This document shows, piece after piece, positions 7,684 through 15,331 of a stretch of 64,000 nt of DNA (position 1 is the stretch's first letter; every line of letters starts with the position of its first letter). Source of the DNA: Bacteroidales bacterium (GTDB lineage Bacteria; Bacteroidota; Bacteroidia; Bacteroidales; UBA932). The notes under the pieces are model-generated. The model saw only the letters and a program-made list of their open reading frames with translations, made no database searches and had not been told where the DNA came from. Location of the stretch: contig JAFYSH010000022.1 of assembly GCA_017546605.1 (NCBI GenBank), positions 1 to 64,000 on the forward strand, given 5' to 3'. A program made the translations under genes and the position numbers.

Positions 7684-9837
7684 CTACAGGTAATCTTCAA
7701 AGTAGAGGGATACTTTATCCATGAGGTGGATGCGGTCTTTTCCCAAAACATTGTGCTCGGCGCAAGGATAAGGGAAGTAATCCACTTGTACGTTGTTGAT
7801 GATACATTGACGGATGAAGCTCAAGCTGTGTTCCCACAGCACCACGTTGTCAACGGCACCTTGGCAGATCAACAGTTTGCCCTTCAAATCTTTGGCTTTG
7901 TTCAACAGGCTCACCTTTTCGTAGCCTTCCGGATTGCGGTGGGGAGAGTCCATATAACGTTCTCCGTACATCACTTCGTACCATTTCCAGTCAATCACCG
8001 GACCGCCGGCAACTGCCACTTTAAAGATTTCCGGATAATTGGTAATCAATGAAATGGTCATAAATCCGCCATAGCTCCAACCATGCACACCAATGCGCTC
8101 TGCATCAACATAGGGCAAGGATTGCAGCAACTTGATCCCTTCCATTTGGTCAGCCATTTCGGCTTGTCCACATTGGCCATGAATGGCCTTTTCAAAGTCT
8201 GCTCCACGGTTGGAGGTACCTCGGTTGTCTTGAACATACACCAGGTAACCCCGTTGCGCCATGTACATTTCCCAGCGACGCAACTCTGCACACCAGGTGT
8301 TTTTCACCATCTGTGAGTGCGGGCCACCGTACACATAGACAATCACCGGGTATTTTTTCTCGGGATCAAAGTCCAAGGGTTTGATCAAACGGTAGTAGTT
8401 GTCATAAGCTCCATCAGCACTTTTCACCACGCCCAAGTCAATCTCACACATCGCATAATCTTCCAACGGATCCGACGCGGTCAAAAGATTAGTATGGAAC
8501 TTCGCATCGGTGGAACGCAAATCAATCACGCGAGGTACATTCAAATTGCTGTAGCTATCCAAGAAGTAGTTGCAATCTCCACTCATGCGCACTTGGTGCC
8601 AACCTTCGTCCGGCGTCAAACGGGTACGACGGCCCGAGCGAAGTTCTTGACGGAAAAGGTGATTTTCGACCGGAGATACTTCCGCCGAGGTATAGTAGAT
8701 GGCCTTGGCATCTTGACCAACAAACTCAACATCCGCATCTACCTTGGTCAAGCGTTCCACCTTACCATTCAAATCACAAAGATAGAGATTGCGATATCCA
8801 TCCCGGTTGTCGGTCCGATACAGGAATTGATCGGGATTGCCTTTCAAAAAGACAATCGGATCCTGAGGCTCTACATATTTATCATGGGTCTCTGTCAAGA
8901 TGGTCTTGACAAATTTACCGGTCGAGGCATCGTATTGGTTCAAATGCATTTCCTTTTGATCGCGGTTCAACACCTGCACAAACAAGGACTTTTGATCCGG
9001 ACTCCATGTAACATTGGTCAAATATTGTTCCCGTCCGAAATCATTCACTTTCAAAGTTTTGTGCGACTGCATAGACAAGTCATACACCACCAGTTGGATG
9101 TTTTCAGAGGGCATTCCCGCCATCGGGTATTTGATGTTCTTCAAGCTACCGGTGCGAGTATTAATATCCAACAAAGGGAAGGTGGCCACCTGGCTTTCAT
9201 CTTTTCGGTAGTAGGCCAATTTTTTTCCATCGGCTGACCAGAAAATTCCGCCAGCTATTCCGAATTCATTCCGGCTAACGGATTGTCCGTTGACGATATT
9301 TGTGTCTTTATCTTCAGTAATGGCAAACACATTGCCGTTCTTATCACAATAGAAGAGGTTGTTGCGACGGGTAAATGCAAACACATCTCCCTTGGGAGCT
9401 GCGGTGAAGTTCTCAGCACCAGCTGGCATCACAAATGAATAAACCAAGGATTTGTCCTTGAGGTTGATACGATAGTAGGTCTTGTCCTGAACCACTGCAA
9501 TACAATCAGCATCCACCCAAGTATAATGAGGGAATCGTTGCAAAGAAGTTCCCAATAGGGTATTCAATTCATCAAGGGTGAGCAGTTGGAGTTCCACACC
9601 CAAAGACGGTTGGGAAGCCACCAGAGCCTTGTCAGAAACAAAGGTCAATACGGATGATTCCGGACGCCATTGCAACGACCGGTTGCGGGGATTCAAATGA
9701 CTTCCCAAGATGGTTTCTTCCATCGTCAAGATTTTTCCGTCTGATTTACCGGCTTCTTTTACCGAAAAAACACCCGGCTGGGCAGACATCGAAATTCCCA
9801 TACCGGCTAAAAACAAACTCATCAGAATGCGTTTCAT
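7684..9837 (-). CDS. ptpA: prolyl tripeptidyl peptidase, S9 family (PtpA-like)
   Basis: A 717-residue exported serine peptidase. A signal peptide (about 1-19, MKRILMSLFLAGMGISMSA) precedes the DPP-IV-type beta-propeller (about 40-480) and the alpha/beta hydrolase domain (about 490-717). The catalytic triad is visible: S588 in GWSYGG, D663 in QGAVDNVV, H695 in CAEHNV. Stretches such as NGQSVSRNEFGI, YPMAGMPSENIQ and MYGERYMDSPHRNPEGY resemble the Porphyromonas gingivalis prolyl tripeptidyl peptidase more than plain DPP-IV. That enzyme removes tripeptides with proline third from the N-terminus and serves peptide feeding. It follows lspA by 14 bases and is last before tRNA-Ser. A DPP-IV-like specificity remains possible. 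Confidence 0.9.
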   Translation of the reverse strand: MKRILMSLFLAGMGISMSAQPGVFSVKEAGKSDGKILTMEETILGSHLNPRNRSLQWRPESSVLTFVSDKALVASQPSLGVELQLLTLDELNTLLGTSLQRFPHYTWVDADCIAVVQDKTYYRINLKDKSLVYSFVMPAGAENFTAAPKGDVFAFTRRNNLFYCDKNGNVFAITEDKDTNIVNGQSVSRNEFGIAGGIFWSADGKKLAYYRKDESQVATFPLLDINTRTGSLKNIKYPMAGMPSENIQLVVYDLSMQSHKTLKVNDFGREQYLTNVTWSPDQKSLFVQVLNRDQKEMHLNQYDASTGKFVKTILTETHDKYVEPQDPIVFLKGNPDQFLYRTDNRDGYRNLYLCDLNGKVERLTKVDADVEFVGQDAKAIYYTSAEVSPVENHLFRQELRSGRRTRLTPDEGWHQVRMSGDCNYFLDSYSNLNVPRVIDLRSTDAKFHTNLLTASDPLEDYAMCEIDLGVVKSADGAYDNYYRLIKPLDFDPEKKYPVIVYVYGGPHSQMVKNTWCAELRRWEMYMAQRGYLVYVQDNRGTSNRGADFEKAIHGQCGQAEMADQMEGIKLLQSLPYVDAERIGVHGWSYGGFMTISLITNYPEIFKVAVAGGPVIDWKWYEVMYGERYMDSPHRNPEGYEKVSLLNKAKDLKGKLLICQGAVDNVVLWEHSLSFIRQCIINNVQVDYFPYPCAEHNVLGKDRIHLMDKVSLYFEDYL

Positions 9838-9851
9838 ATCGCTACTTTCGA

Positions 9852-10502
9852 TTATTCATTGGTTTTAAGATCCGACTGATGCTCCTCCGCTGCAAAAAAC
9901 CGCCAGTGGAAAAGAATCAGGTAAAATGCCCCTACGGTAATGCAGGAGTCGGCAAAGTTAAAGATAGGACGGAAGAAGATGAATTCTTCGCCTCCCACAA
10001 AAGGCACCCAAGAAGGCCATACTGCATCAATCAACGGAAAGTAAAGCATATCCACCACGTGACCAAAGAACAGCGGTGCATATCCGCCCGATTCTGGCAA
10101 AAAGGCAGCTGTCTCATAGAAGGTGGATGGGCCAAACAACACCCCGTAAAACAGGCAGTCAATGATATTGCCCAAAGCCCCCACGGTAATCAACATCAAT
10201 CCAACCAAGACTCCCATAGGGGCCTTTCGTTGGATCAGTTTACGGATGTACCATGTTAGGAAAACAACCAGGATGATCCGAAAAAGTGTTAGCAAAAATT
10301 TGCCAACCGCTCCTCCAAAGGACATACCGAAGGCCATGCCTTCGTTCTCGACAAAATAAATCTGGAACCAATCCCTAAAAACAGGAATACTTTCTCCGAT
10401 GGTCATCTGCGTCTTGACCAAAATTTTTGAAACTTGATCAATGATAATCAGCAGGGTTCCAATCGAAAAAAGTTTCCAGGAAGAACTCAACTTCATAGAC
10501 AA
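9852..10502 (-). CDS. lspA: lipoprotein signal peptidase II (LspA)
   Basis: LspA is the membrane aspartic peptidase that cuts the signal peptide from diacylated prolipoproteins. The 216-residue protein has four hydrophobic segments (about 10-28, 66-86, 97-115, 186-200). Family motifs are seen: D22 (IIDQVSK), NEGMAFG (53-59), GALGNIID (108-115), and the two catalytic aspartates D151 (GHVVDML) and D185 (FNFADSC). It is longer than the E. coli enzyme because of an insert between the third and fourth segments, as is usual in this phylum. It starts two bases after the DksA-like gene, in the ileS-dksA-lspA order. The many lipoproteins in this window are its substrates. Confidence 0.96.
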   Translation of the reverse strand: MSMKLSSSWKLFSIGTLLIIIDQVSKILVKTQMTIGESIPVFRDWFQIYFVENEGMAFGMSFGGAVGKFLLTLFRIILVVFLTWYIRKLIQRKAPMGVLVGLMLITVGALGNIIDCLFYGVLFGPSTFYETAAFLPESGGYAPLFFGHVVDMLYFPLIDAVWPSWVPFVGGEEFIFFRPIFNFADSCITVGAFYLILFHWRFFAAEEHQSDLKTNE

Positions 10503-10504
10503 AT

Positions 10505-10897
10505 CTATCGGTTCGAATTCATTTTTGCCTCAATACTCAAAGTGGCATGCGGAACAATTTTGAGACGTTCCTTGGGAATGAGTTTACCCGTCTCGCGACA
10601 AATGCCGTAGGTCTTGTTCTCAATTCGGATCAAAGCTGCTTCCAATGAACGGATGAATTTAAATTGCCGTTGTGCCAATTGTCCGGTTTCTTCTTTGGAC
10701 AGAGCCGAAGCTCCTTCTTCCAACACTTTGAAGGTCGGAGACGTATCTTCAATATCATTGCTGGCACTGTGGTTGACAGATGCCGTCAGTTGCGCATATT
10801 CTGCCCGTGCATTGTTCAATTTCTCCAGAATAATTTCTTTGAACTCTTGCAATTCCTCGTCGCTATAACGCAGTTTTTCAATTTTTTCTTCACTCAT
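10505..10897 (-). CDS. TraR/DksA-family protein, zinc finger largely lost
   Basis: The ATG at 10897 (MSEEKIEKLRYSDEELQEFK) gives 130 residues; an in-frame upstream start at 10927 is less likely. Residues 10-95 form the long coiled-coil hairpin of DksA/TraR proteins, and residues 95-125 correspond to the zinc-finger end (YGICRETGKLIPKERLKIVP). Only one cysteine remains of the usual four, so zinc binding is unlikely; from memory this form is common in Bacteroidota. DksA relatives bind RNA polymerase through the secondary channel and tune transcription, often with ppGpp. The gene lies 64 bases after ileS and two bases before lspA, apparently co-transcribed. Confidence 0.85.
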   Translation of the reverse strand: MSEEKIEKLRYSDEELQEFKEIILEKLNNARAEYAQLTASVNHSASNDIEDTSPTFKVLEEGASALSKEETGQLAQRQFKFIRSLEAALIRIENKTYGICRETGKLIPKERLKIVPHATLSIEAKMNSNR

Positions 10898-10961
10898 ATC
10901 AACAATCTTTTTGTAAAGATAACACAATTTATCCGTTTTTCCTAACTGGAAATCAAATGAT

Positions 10962-13900
10962 TTACACCCGCTCTACCAAAATTTGCAGGTCATTTTCATC
11001 CCATTCCACCACAGATGCTCCTTCCAGTGCCGTCACGCATTGAATTTCGACAGCCAAGGTTTGCTGACAAACATAAGCCGAATAGGTTTCCAATGCTTGT
11101 TGGATTTCTTCACGAGCCTCCACCTTCACACGAATGCGATCAACCACTTCCAGACCGGCATCTTTCCGCAAATTTTGAATCCGGTTCACCAATTCACGAG
11201 CAATACCTTCACGACGAAGTTCATCGGTCAAGGTGACATCCAAAGCCACCGTCAAGCGACCATCTGATTCTACCAACCAGCCCGGCATATCTTCTGAAAT
11301 AATTTCATAATCGGCCGGTTCCAACACCACATCTCCTGAAGGCAATGCAAGAACATAGTTCTCCCGCGCGCGTTCAATTGCGGAGATCTCCTCTTGAGAC
11401 AAGGTCGCAAAGGCTGCGCCAATTTCTTTCATCTGCTTGCCATATTTCTTACCCAAGGTCCGGAAATTCGGTTTGATTTTCTTAGTAATCAAGCCTTGTG
11501 TTTCCGTAATGAATTCCACTTCCTTGACATTCACCTCATTCAAGAGCAGCAATTTTACTTTTTCAAGCTGTACACCGATTTCTTCATCCAAAACCGGAAT
11601 CAACAGACGTGCCAACGGTTGACGTACTTTGATATTCACCTTACGACGCAGGGCCAAGACCATTGAGGTCGCCTTTTGAGCGAGGTCCATCCGTTCTTCC
11701 AAAGCCTTGTCAATGTATTGCAATTGCGGCTCCGGCATAAGCACATTGTGAACGGAAGCCTCGTCATGAGCTCCTGAAACCGCATTCAAATCCAAGAACA
11801 AACGTTCCATGAAGAAAGGAGCGATCGGTGCTGCCAAAATGGAAACAGTTTCCAGCACCGCATACAAGGTTTGGTAGGCAGCCAATTTATCATCGCCTTG
11901 ACCTCCCCAGAAACGTTTCCGGTTCAACCGTACGTACCAGTTGCTCAAGTGGTCACACACGAATTCCTGGATCAGACGACCGGCATTGGTCACATCATAA
12001 TCTTCGTAGCAAGCGATCACATCACGAATCAAAGAATTCATCAGTGAGATGATCCAGCGGTCAATTTCAGGGCGTTGTTCGATGGGCACTTGAGGAGCCT
12101 TGTTGTCAAAGCCATCCAAGTTGGCATACAACGCAAAGAACGAATAGGTATTGAATAAGGTGGCGAAGAATTTACGTTTCACTTCTTCCACACCCGCTTC
12201 ATCAAACTTCAAGCCATCCCACGGCTGAGCGTTGGTCAACATGTACCAGCGCAATGCATCGGCGCCGTGTTTGTCCAATTGCTCAAACGGATCGACTGCA
12301 TTGCCCAAACGCTTGCTCATCTTGTTACCAAAACGGTCGAGTACCAAGCCATTGGAAAGTACGGTATTGAAAGCTGTCTTACCGGAAACCATCGTTGCAA
12401 TAGCATGCAAAGTAAAGAACCAGCCACGGGTCTGATCCACTCCTTCTGCAATGAAATCAGCCGTTTGACCAAACTCAGGGGTTCCCAATTTTCGCAAGGT
12501 TTCTTGTGCAAAAGGCATCGCTCCCGAGTCAAACCAAACATCGATCAAGTCGGTTTCCCGATACATCGGTTTACCGTTAGCAGATACCAGCACCCATTGA
12601 TCCACGTAAGGTCGGTGCAAATCAATTTTTTCGTAGTTTTCTTTTGAGTAGTCTCCCGGCACAAAACCTGCCTTGCGCAACGGGTGTTCTTCCATCAATC
12701 CTGCAGCTACCGAGCGATCCAATGCTTCGTACAACTCAGCTACAGAACCAATGCAGCATTCTTCTGAACCATCTTCTGTGCGCCAGATCGGCAGCGGTGT
12801 TCCCCAGTAACGGCTACGGGACAAGTTCCAATCTTGCAGGTTTTCCAACCATTTTCCAAAACGTCCGCTTCCCGTTGATTCCGGCTTCCAGCGAATGGTT
12901 TTATTGAGTTCAATCAACTGATCTTGGACTGCAGTCGTCCGAATGAACCAGGAGTTCAAGGGGTAATACAAGACCGGTTTGTCCGTTCTCCAGCAGTGCG
13001 GATACGAGTGGACGTGTTTCTCGATCTTGAATACTTTATTTTCTTTTTTCAACCAAACACACAGATCCACGTCCAAAGTAGGCGCGTCTTCCGGCAAGGT
13101 TGCATCATACGCATTTTTCACATAACGGCCTGCAAATTCTGCATAAGCGGCCTCATCCACCGAAGAGGCTCTGAAATCAGCATGCATATCTTCAAGGCAA
13201 TAGAAACGACCGGTCCGATCCACCATCGCCTGACGAACGCCATTCAAATCTTCCACCATCAAGGGCGGCACACCGGCTGCTTTGGCCACTTTATCGTCGT
13301 CTGCACCAAAGGTCGGTGCAATGTGAACGATACCAGTACCATCTTCCACCGTTACATAGTCACCCGGAATTACGCGAAATGCTCCTTCACCCGGATTGAT
13401 CCACGGCATCAGTTGCTCGTAGGAAACACCGCACAAGGCAGGACCTTGCATCGGCTCGCCCAGAACTTGATAAGGAACAAGCTTATCACCCACATGATAG
13501 TCTTCCAACGACAATTCAGCCGCTTTCGGATTGAAGTGGTGAGCGACCAGATCCTTGGCCAACACATACACAGCCGGCACTCCGGTATAAGGATTGAATG
13601 AACGTACTCGAACATATTGAATATGAGGTCCCACACACAAAGCCGTATTGGAAGGCAAAGTCCAAGGTGTTGTGGTCCAGGCCAAGAAATAAACGTCGGT
13701 ATCCCCAACTCCTTCAAACAAAAACTCAGAAACTTCGTTGCGGACCACCTTGAATTGAGCCACACAAGTTGTGTCTTTCACATCCCGGTAACAGCCCGGT
13801 TGGTTCAATTCATGAGAACTCAAACCCGTACCTGCAGCCGGCGAGAAAGGCTGGATTGAATACCCCTTATAGAGCAAACCCTTTCCATAAATATCTTTCA

Positions 13901-14387
13901 ACAGGTACCACAGCGTTTCGATGTAACGGTTATCATAGGTGATGTAAGGATCATCCATGTCCACCCAATAACCAATACGCTCGGTCATAGTCACCCATTC
14001 ACGGGTGTATTTCATCACTTCCTTACGGCAAGCATCGTTGTAATCATCCACAGATATCTTCTTACCAATATCCTCCTTGGTAATGCCCAACATCTTTTCC
14101 ACACCCAGTTCTACGGGCAAACCGTGGGTATCCCAACCAGCTTTCCGTTGCACAAAAAATCCACGTTGAGTTTTGTACCGACAAATGGAATCCTTAATTG
14201 AACGAGCCATAACGTGGTGAATACCAGGCATACCGTTTGCTGACGGAGGTCCTTCAAAAAACACAAATTTCGGAGACGCTTTTCTCAACTCCAATGCATG
14301 CTGGAATGCAGCTTCCTTCTTCCATTTTTCGAGAATTGAGCGATTGATTTCAACGCTATCTAATTTTTTGTACTCAGCGAATTTCAT
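10962..14387 (-). CDS. ileS: isoleucyl-tRNA synthetase
   Basis: IleRS charges tRNA-Ile and edits misactivated valine. The start at 14387 (MKFAEYKKLDSVEINRSILE, 1141 residues) is preferred; further upstream codons would run into cvpA and its promoter. The HIGH-type motif appears as NGMPGIHH (about 51-58). The KMSKS loop appears as NKMSKRLGN in the second half. The WDTHGLPVE and TTTPWTLPSNTALCV segments of the editing region are present. The C-terminal anticodon-binding and extension domains reach the stop. It is of the long, eukaryote-like IleRS type common in this phylum, a type that includes mupirocin-insensitive enzymes; resistance here is inference only. It leads the ileS-dksA-lspA-ptpA run. 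Confidence 0.98.
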   Translation of the reverse strand: MKFAEYKKLDSVEINRSILEKWKKEAAFQHALELRKASPKFVFFEGPPSANGMPGIHHVMARSIKDSICRYKTQRGFFVQRKAGWDTHGLPVELGVEKMLGITKEDIGKKISVDDYNDACRKEVMKYTREWVTMTERIGYWVDMDDPYITYDNRYIETLWYLLKDIYGKGLLYKGYSIQPFSPAAGTGLSSHELNQPGCYRDVKDTTCVAQFKVVRNEVSEFLFEGVGDTDVYFLAWTTTPWTLPSNTALCVGPHIQYVRVRSFNPYTGVPAVYVLAKDLVAHHFNPKAAELSLEDYHVGDKLVPYQVLGEPMQGPALCGVSYEQLMPWINPGEGAFRVIPGDYVTVEDGTGIVHIAPTFGADDDKVAKAAGVPPLMVEDLNGVRQAMVDRTGRFYCLEDMHADFRASSVDEAAYAEFAGRYVKNAYDATLPEDAPTLDVDLCVWLKKENKVFKIEKHVHSYPHCWRTDKPVLYYPLNSWFIRTTAVQDQLIELNKTIRWKPESTGSGRFGKWLENLQDWNLSRSRYWGTPLPIWRTEDGSEECCIGSVAELYEALDRSVAAGLMEEHPLRKAGFVPGDYSKENYEKIDLHRPYVDQWVLVSANGKPMYRETDLIDVWFDSGAMPFAQETLRKLGTPEFGQTADFIAEGVDQTRGWFFTLHAIATMVSGKTAFNTVLSNGLVLDRFGNKMSKRLGNAVDPFEQLDKHGADALRWYMLTNAQPWDGLKFDEAGVEEVKRKFFATLFNTYSFFALYANLDGFDNKAPQVPIEQRPEIDRWIISLMNSLIRDVIACYEDYDVTNAGRLIQEFVCDHLSNWYVRLNRKRFWGGQGDDKLAAYQTLYAVLETVSILAAPIAPFFMERLFLDLNAVSGAHDEASVHNVLMPEPQLQYIDKALEERMDLAQKATSMVLALRRKVNIKVRQPLARLLIPVLDEEIGVQLEKVKLLLLNEVNVKEVEFITETQGLITKKIKPNFRTLGKKYGKQMKEIGAAFATLSQEEISAIERARENYVLALPSGDVVLEPADYEIISEDMPGWLVESDGRLTVALDVTLTDELRREGIARELVNRIQNLRKDAGLEVVDRIRVKVEAREEIQQALETYSAYVCQQTLAVEIQCVTALEGASVVEWDENDLQILVERV

Positions 14388-14402
14388 ATCCATTAATTTA
14401 AC

Positions 14403-14433
14403 TTTGCAAATATACAATAATTCAGTACTTTTG
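14403..14433 (+). promoter_or_regulatory. Bacteroidota-type promoter of cvpA
   Basis: TTTG (14403-14406), a 19-base spacer and TACTTTTG (14426-14433) match the consensus exactly. The predicted transcription start is about 15 bases before the cvpA ATG at 14452. Confidence 0.7.
14407..14414 (-). promoter_or_regulatory. possible promoter -7 box of ileS
   Basis: On the minus strand this reads TATATTTG (TAnnTTTG). It lies 20 bases before the ileS ATG and is back to back with the cvpA promoter. No clear TTTG box is found at -33. Confidence 0.45.
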
Positions 14434-14451
14434 AATGAAAAACTTTTACCT

Positions 14452-14940
14452 ATGAACATCATTGACATCATTCTCCTGATCCTATTGGTCCCTGCTTTGT
14501 ACAAAGGACTCACACAAGGATTCATCCGTCAGGCCTGTGGCATCATCGGTCTAATCCTGGGTATTTTTCTGGCTCGTGAATTTTCTGACCTGCTTGCTGA
14601 ATACCTGCATTCCTGGATCAATGCAGATCCCTCCATTGTCCGCATCATAGCTTTTGCCCTCATCATGATTGGGGTCATTTTCAGCATCAACTTACTGGGC
14701 AAAGTCGTAGAAAAGATTTTTCAAGTGGTCATGCTGGGTTGGCTGAACCGACTTTTGGGCATTGTCCTTGCTTTGGGTACAGCCATTATCGTACTTTCCC
14801 TGTTGGCATCCCTGATTACCTACACCCATGAAAATTGGTTCACCCTCATTCCTCAAGAACTCTTGTCTGAATCCAAACTATTTGGTTTTCTGACAACTAT
14901 ATACGAAAATATTCTTCCTTTCCTACAATTTAAAAATTAA
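14452..14940 (+). CDS. cvpA: CvpA family inner-membrane protein
   Basis: The ATG at 14452 (MNIIDIILLILLVPALYKGL, 162 residues) fits both the promoter and the family; an upstream in-frame start would overlap ileS. Four hydrophobic segments (about 2-20, 25-43, 62-85, 100-125) and the early GLTQGFIRQACGIIGLILG motif identify CvpA. The family was named from colicin V production in E. coli and is tied to envelope homeostasis. Here it stands upstream of a peptide-export cassette, but an intrinsic terminator follows it, so the neighbourhood may be chance. The gene is transcribed away from ileS. Confidence 0.9.
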   Translation: MNIIDIILLILLVPALYKGLTQGFIRQACGIIGLILGIFLAREFSDLLAEYLHSWINADPSIVRIIAFALIMIGVIFSINLLGKVVEKIFQVVMLGWLNRLLGIVLALGTAIIVLSLLASLITYTHENWFTLIPQELLSESKLFGFLTTIYENILPFLQFKN

Positions 14941-15001
14941 TTTTTTTATCAAGAAAAGGACTTTTGGTCAAATCATACAAACACGCTGGAAATTTGACGA
15001 A

Positions 15002-15036
15002 AAAGGGCGGTCTTTCGGGATCCGCCCTTTTTCTTT
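15002..15036 (+). terminator. intrinsic terminator after cvpA
   Basis: A 9-bp G+C-rich stem, AAAGGGCGG (15002-15010) with CCGCCCTTT (15022-15030), an 11-base loop and the tail TTCTTT. It lies about 60 bases after the cvpA stop. It separates cvpA from the peptide-export region. Confidence 0.8.
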
Positions 15037-15057
15037 GCACTCGAAAAGAACAGCGTT

Positions 15058-15210
15058 ATGGCAAAGATTTATCTTTCCGAAGAAGTAAAAAAGACGATTG
15101 TCGGAATGCTGCCGATGATTCCAAAGAACAGACGGCGCACCTATCTCCTGGCAAGAATCCTCATTTACCTAATTAGCGCTGCTACTTTTTACATTCTTTT
15201 TCATTATTAA
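15058..15210 (+). CDS. 50-residue basic membrane peptide, possible bacteriocin immunity protein
   Basis: A short open frame, ATG at 15058 and TAA at 15208-15210. The N-terminal half (about 1-28, MAKIYLSEEVKKTIVGMLPM, then a PKNRRR cluster) is basic and amphipathic. The C-terminal half (about 29-50) is one hydrophobic helix ending FYILFHY. The layout, one membrane span with a positive side before it, is seen in small immunity proteins and toxin-like peptides. A weak promoter-like TTTCTTTG lies at 15030-15037. The gene stands between two hairpins, just ahead of the bacteriocin exporter gene. I recognise no family; the immunity role is inferred from position, size and topology only. It is too short to be certain that it is translated. 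Confidence 0.5.
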   Translation: MAKIYLSEEVKKTIVGMLPMIPKNRRRTYLLARILIYLISAATFYILFHY

Positions 15211-15215
15211 ACCGG

Positions 15216-15300
15216 ACAGGAGGCTGTGCGAGAGATGCGTATGCGGCGGAAAGGGGCAGACGTCGCCAGCGCAGTGGGAAGAGCCTCCTGTTTTTTTTAA
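15216..15300 (+). terminator. structured RNA hairpin with T-run, possible attenuator before exporter gene
   Basis: A perfect 10-bp basal stem, ACAGGAGGCT (15216-15225) with AGCCTCCTGT (15282-15291), is followed by a run of eight T (15291-15298). The 56-base apex folds further: TGCG (15236-15239) with CGCA (15270-15273), and GCGGCG (15243-15248) with CGTCGC (15261-15266), leaving a 12-base loop. It starts five bases after the 50-residue gene and ends about 32 bases before the exporter ATG. It may simply end the small upstream transcript. Since no promoter-like sequence is seen between it and the exporter, it could instead be a regulated terminator in the exporter leader. Confidence 0.7.
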
Positions 15301-15331
15301 CAAACAAGCCCCGGATTAAAACAAAAAGAGC

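Noticed and set aside
8317..9237. 306-codon open frame on the plus strand
   Set aside because: It lies entirely antisense to ptpA, whose domains and catalytic residues are clear. The encoded sequence has no recognisable family.
12924..13601. 225-codon open frame opposite ileS
   Set aside because: Antisense shadow of a well supported synthetase gene; no motif or signal.
15058..15210. Alternative reading of this region as a 70-residue protein starting at 14964
   Set aside because: That frame runs through the cvpA terminator hairpin and gives a sequence without any hydrophobic or conserved pattern. The 50-residue frame at 15058 is better formed.
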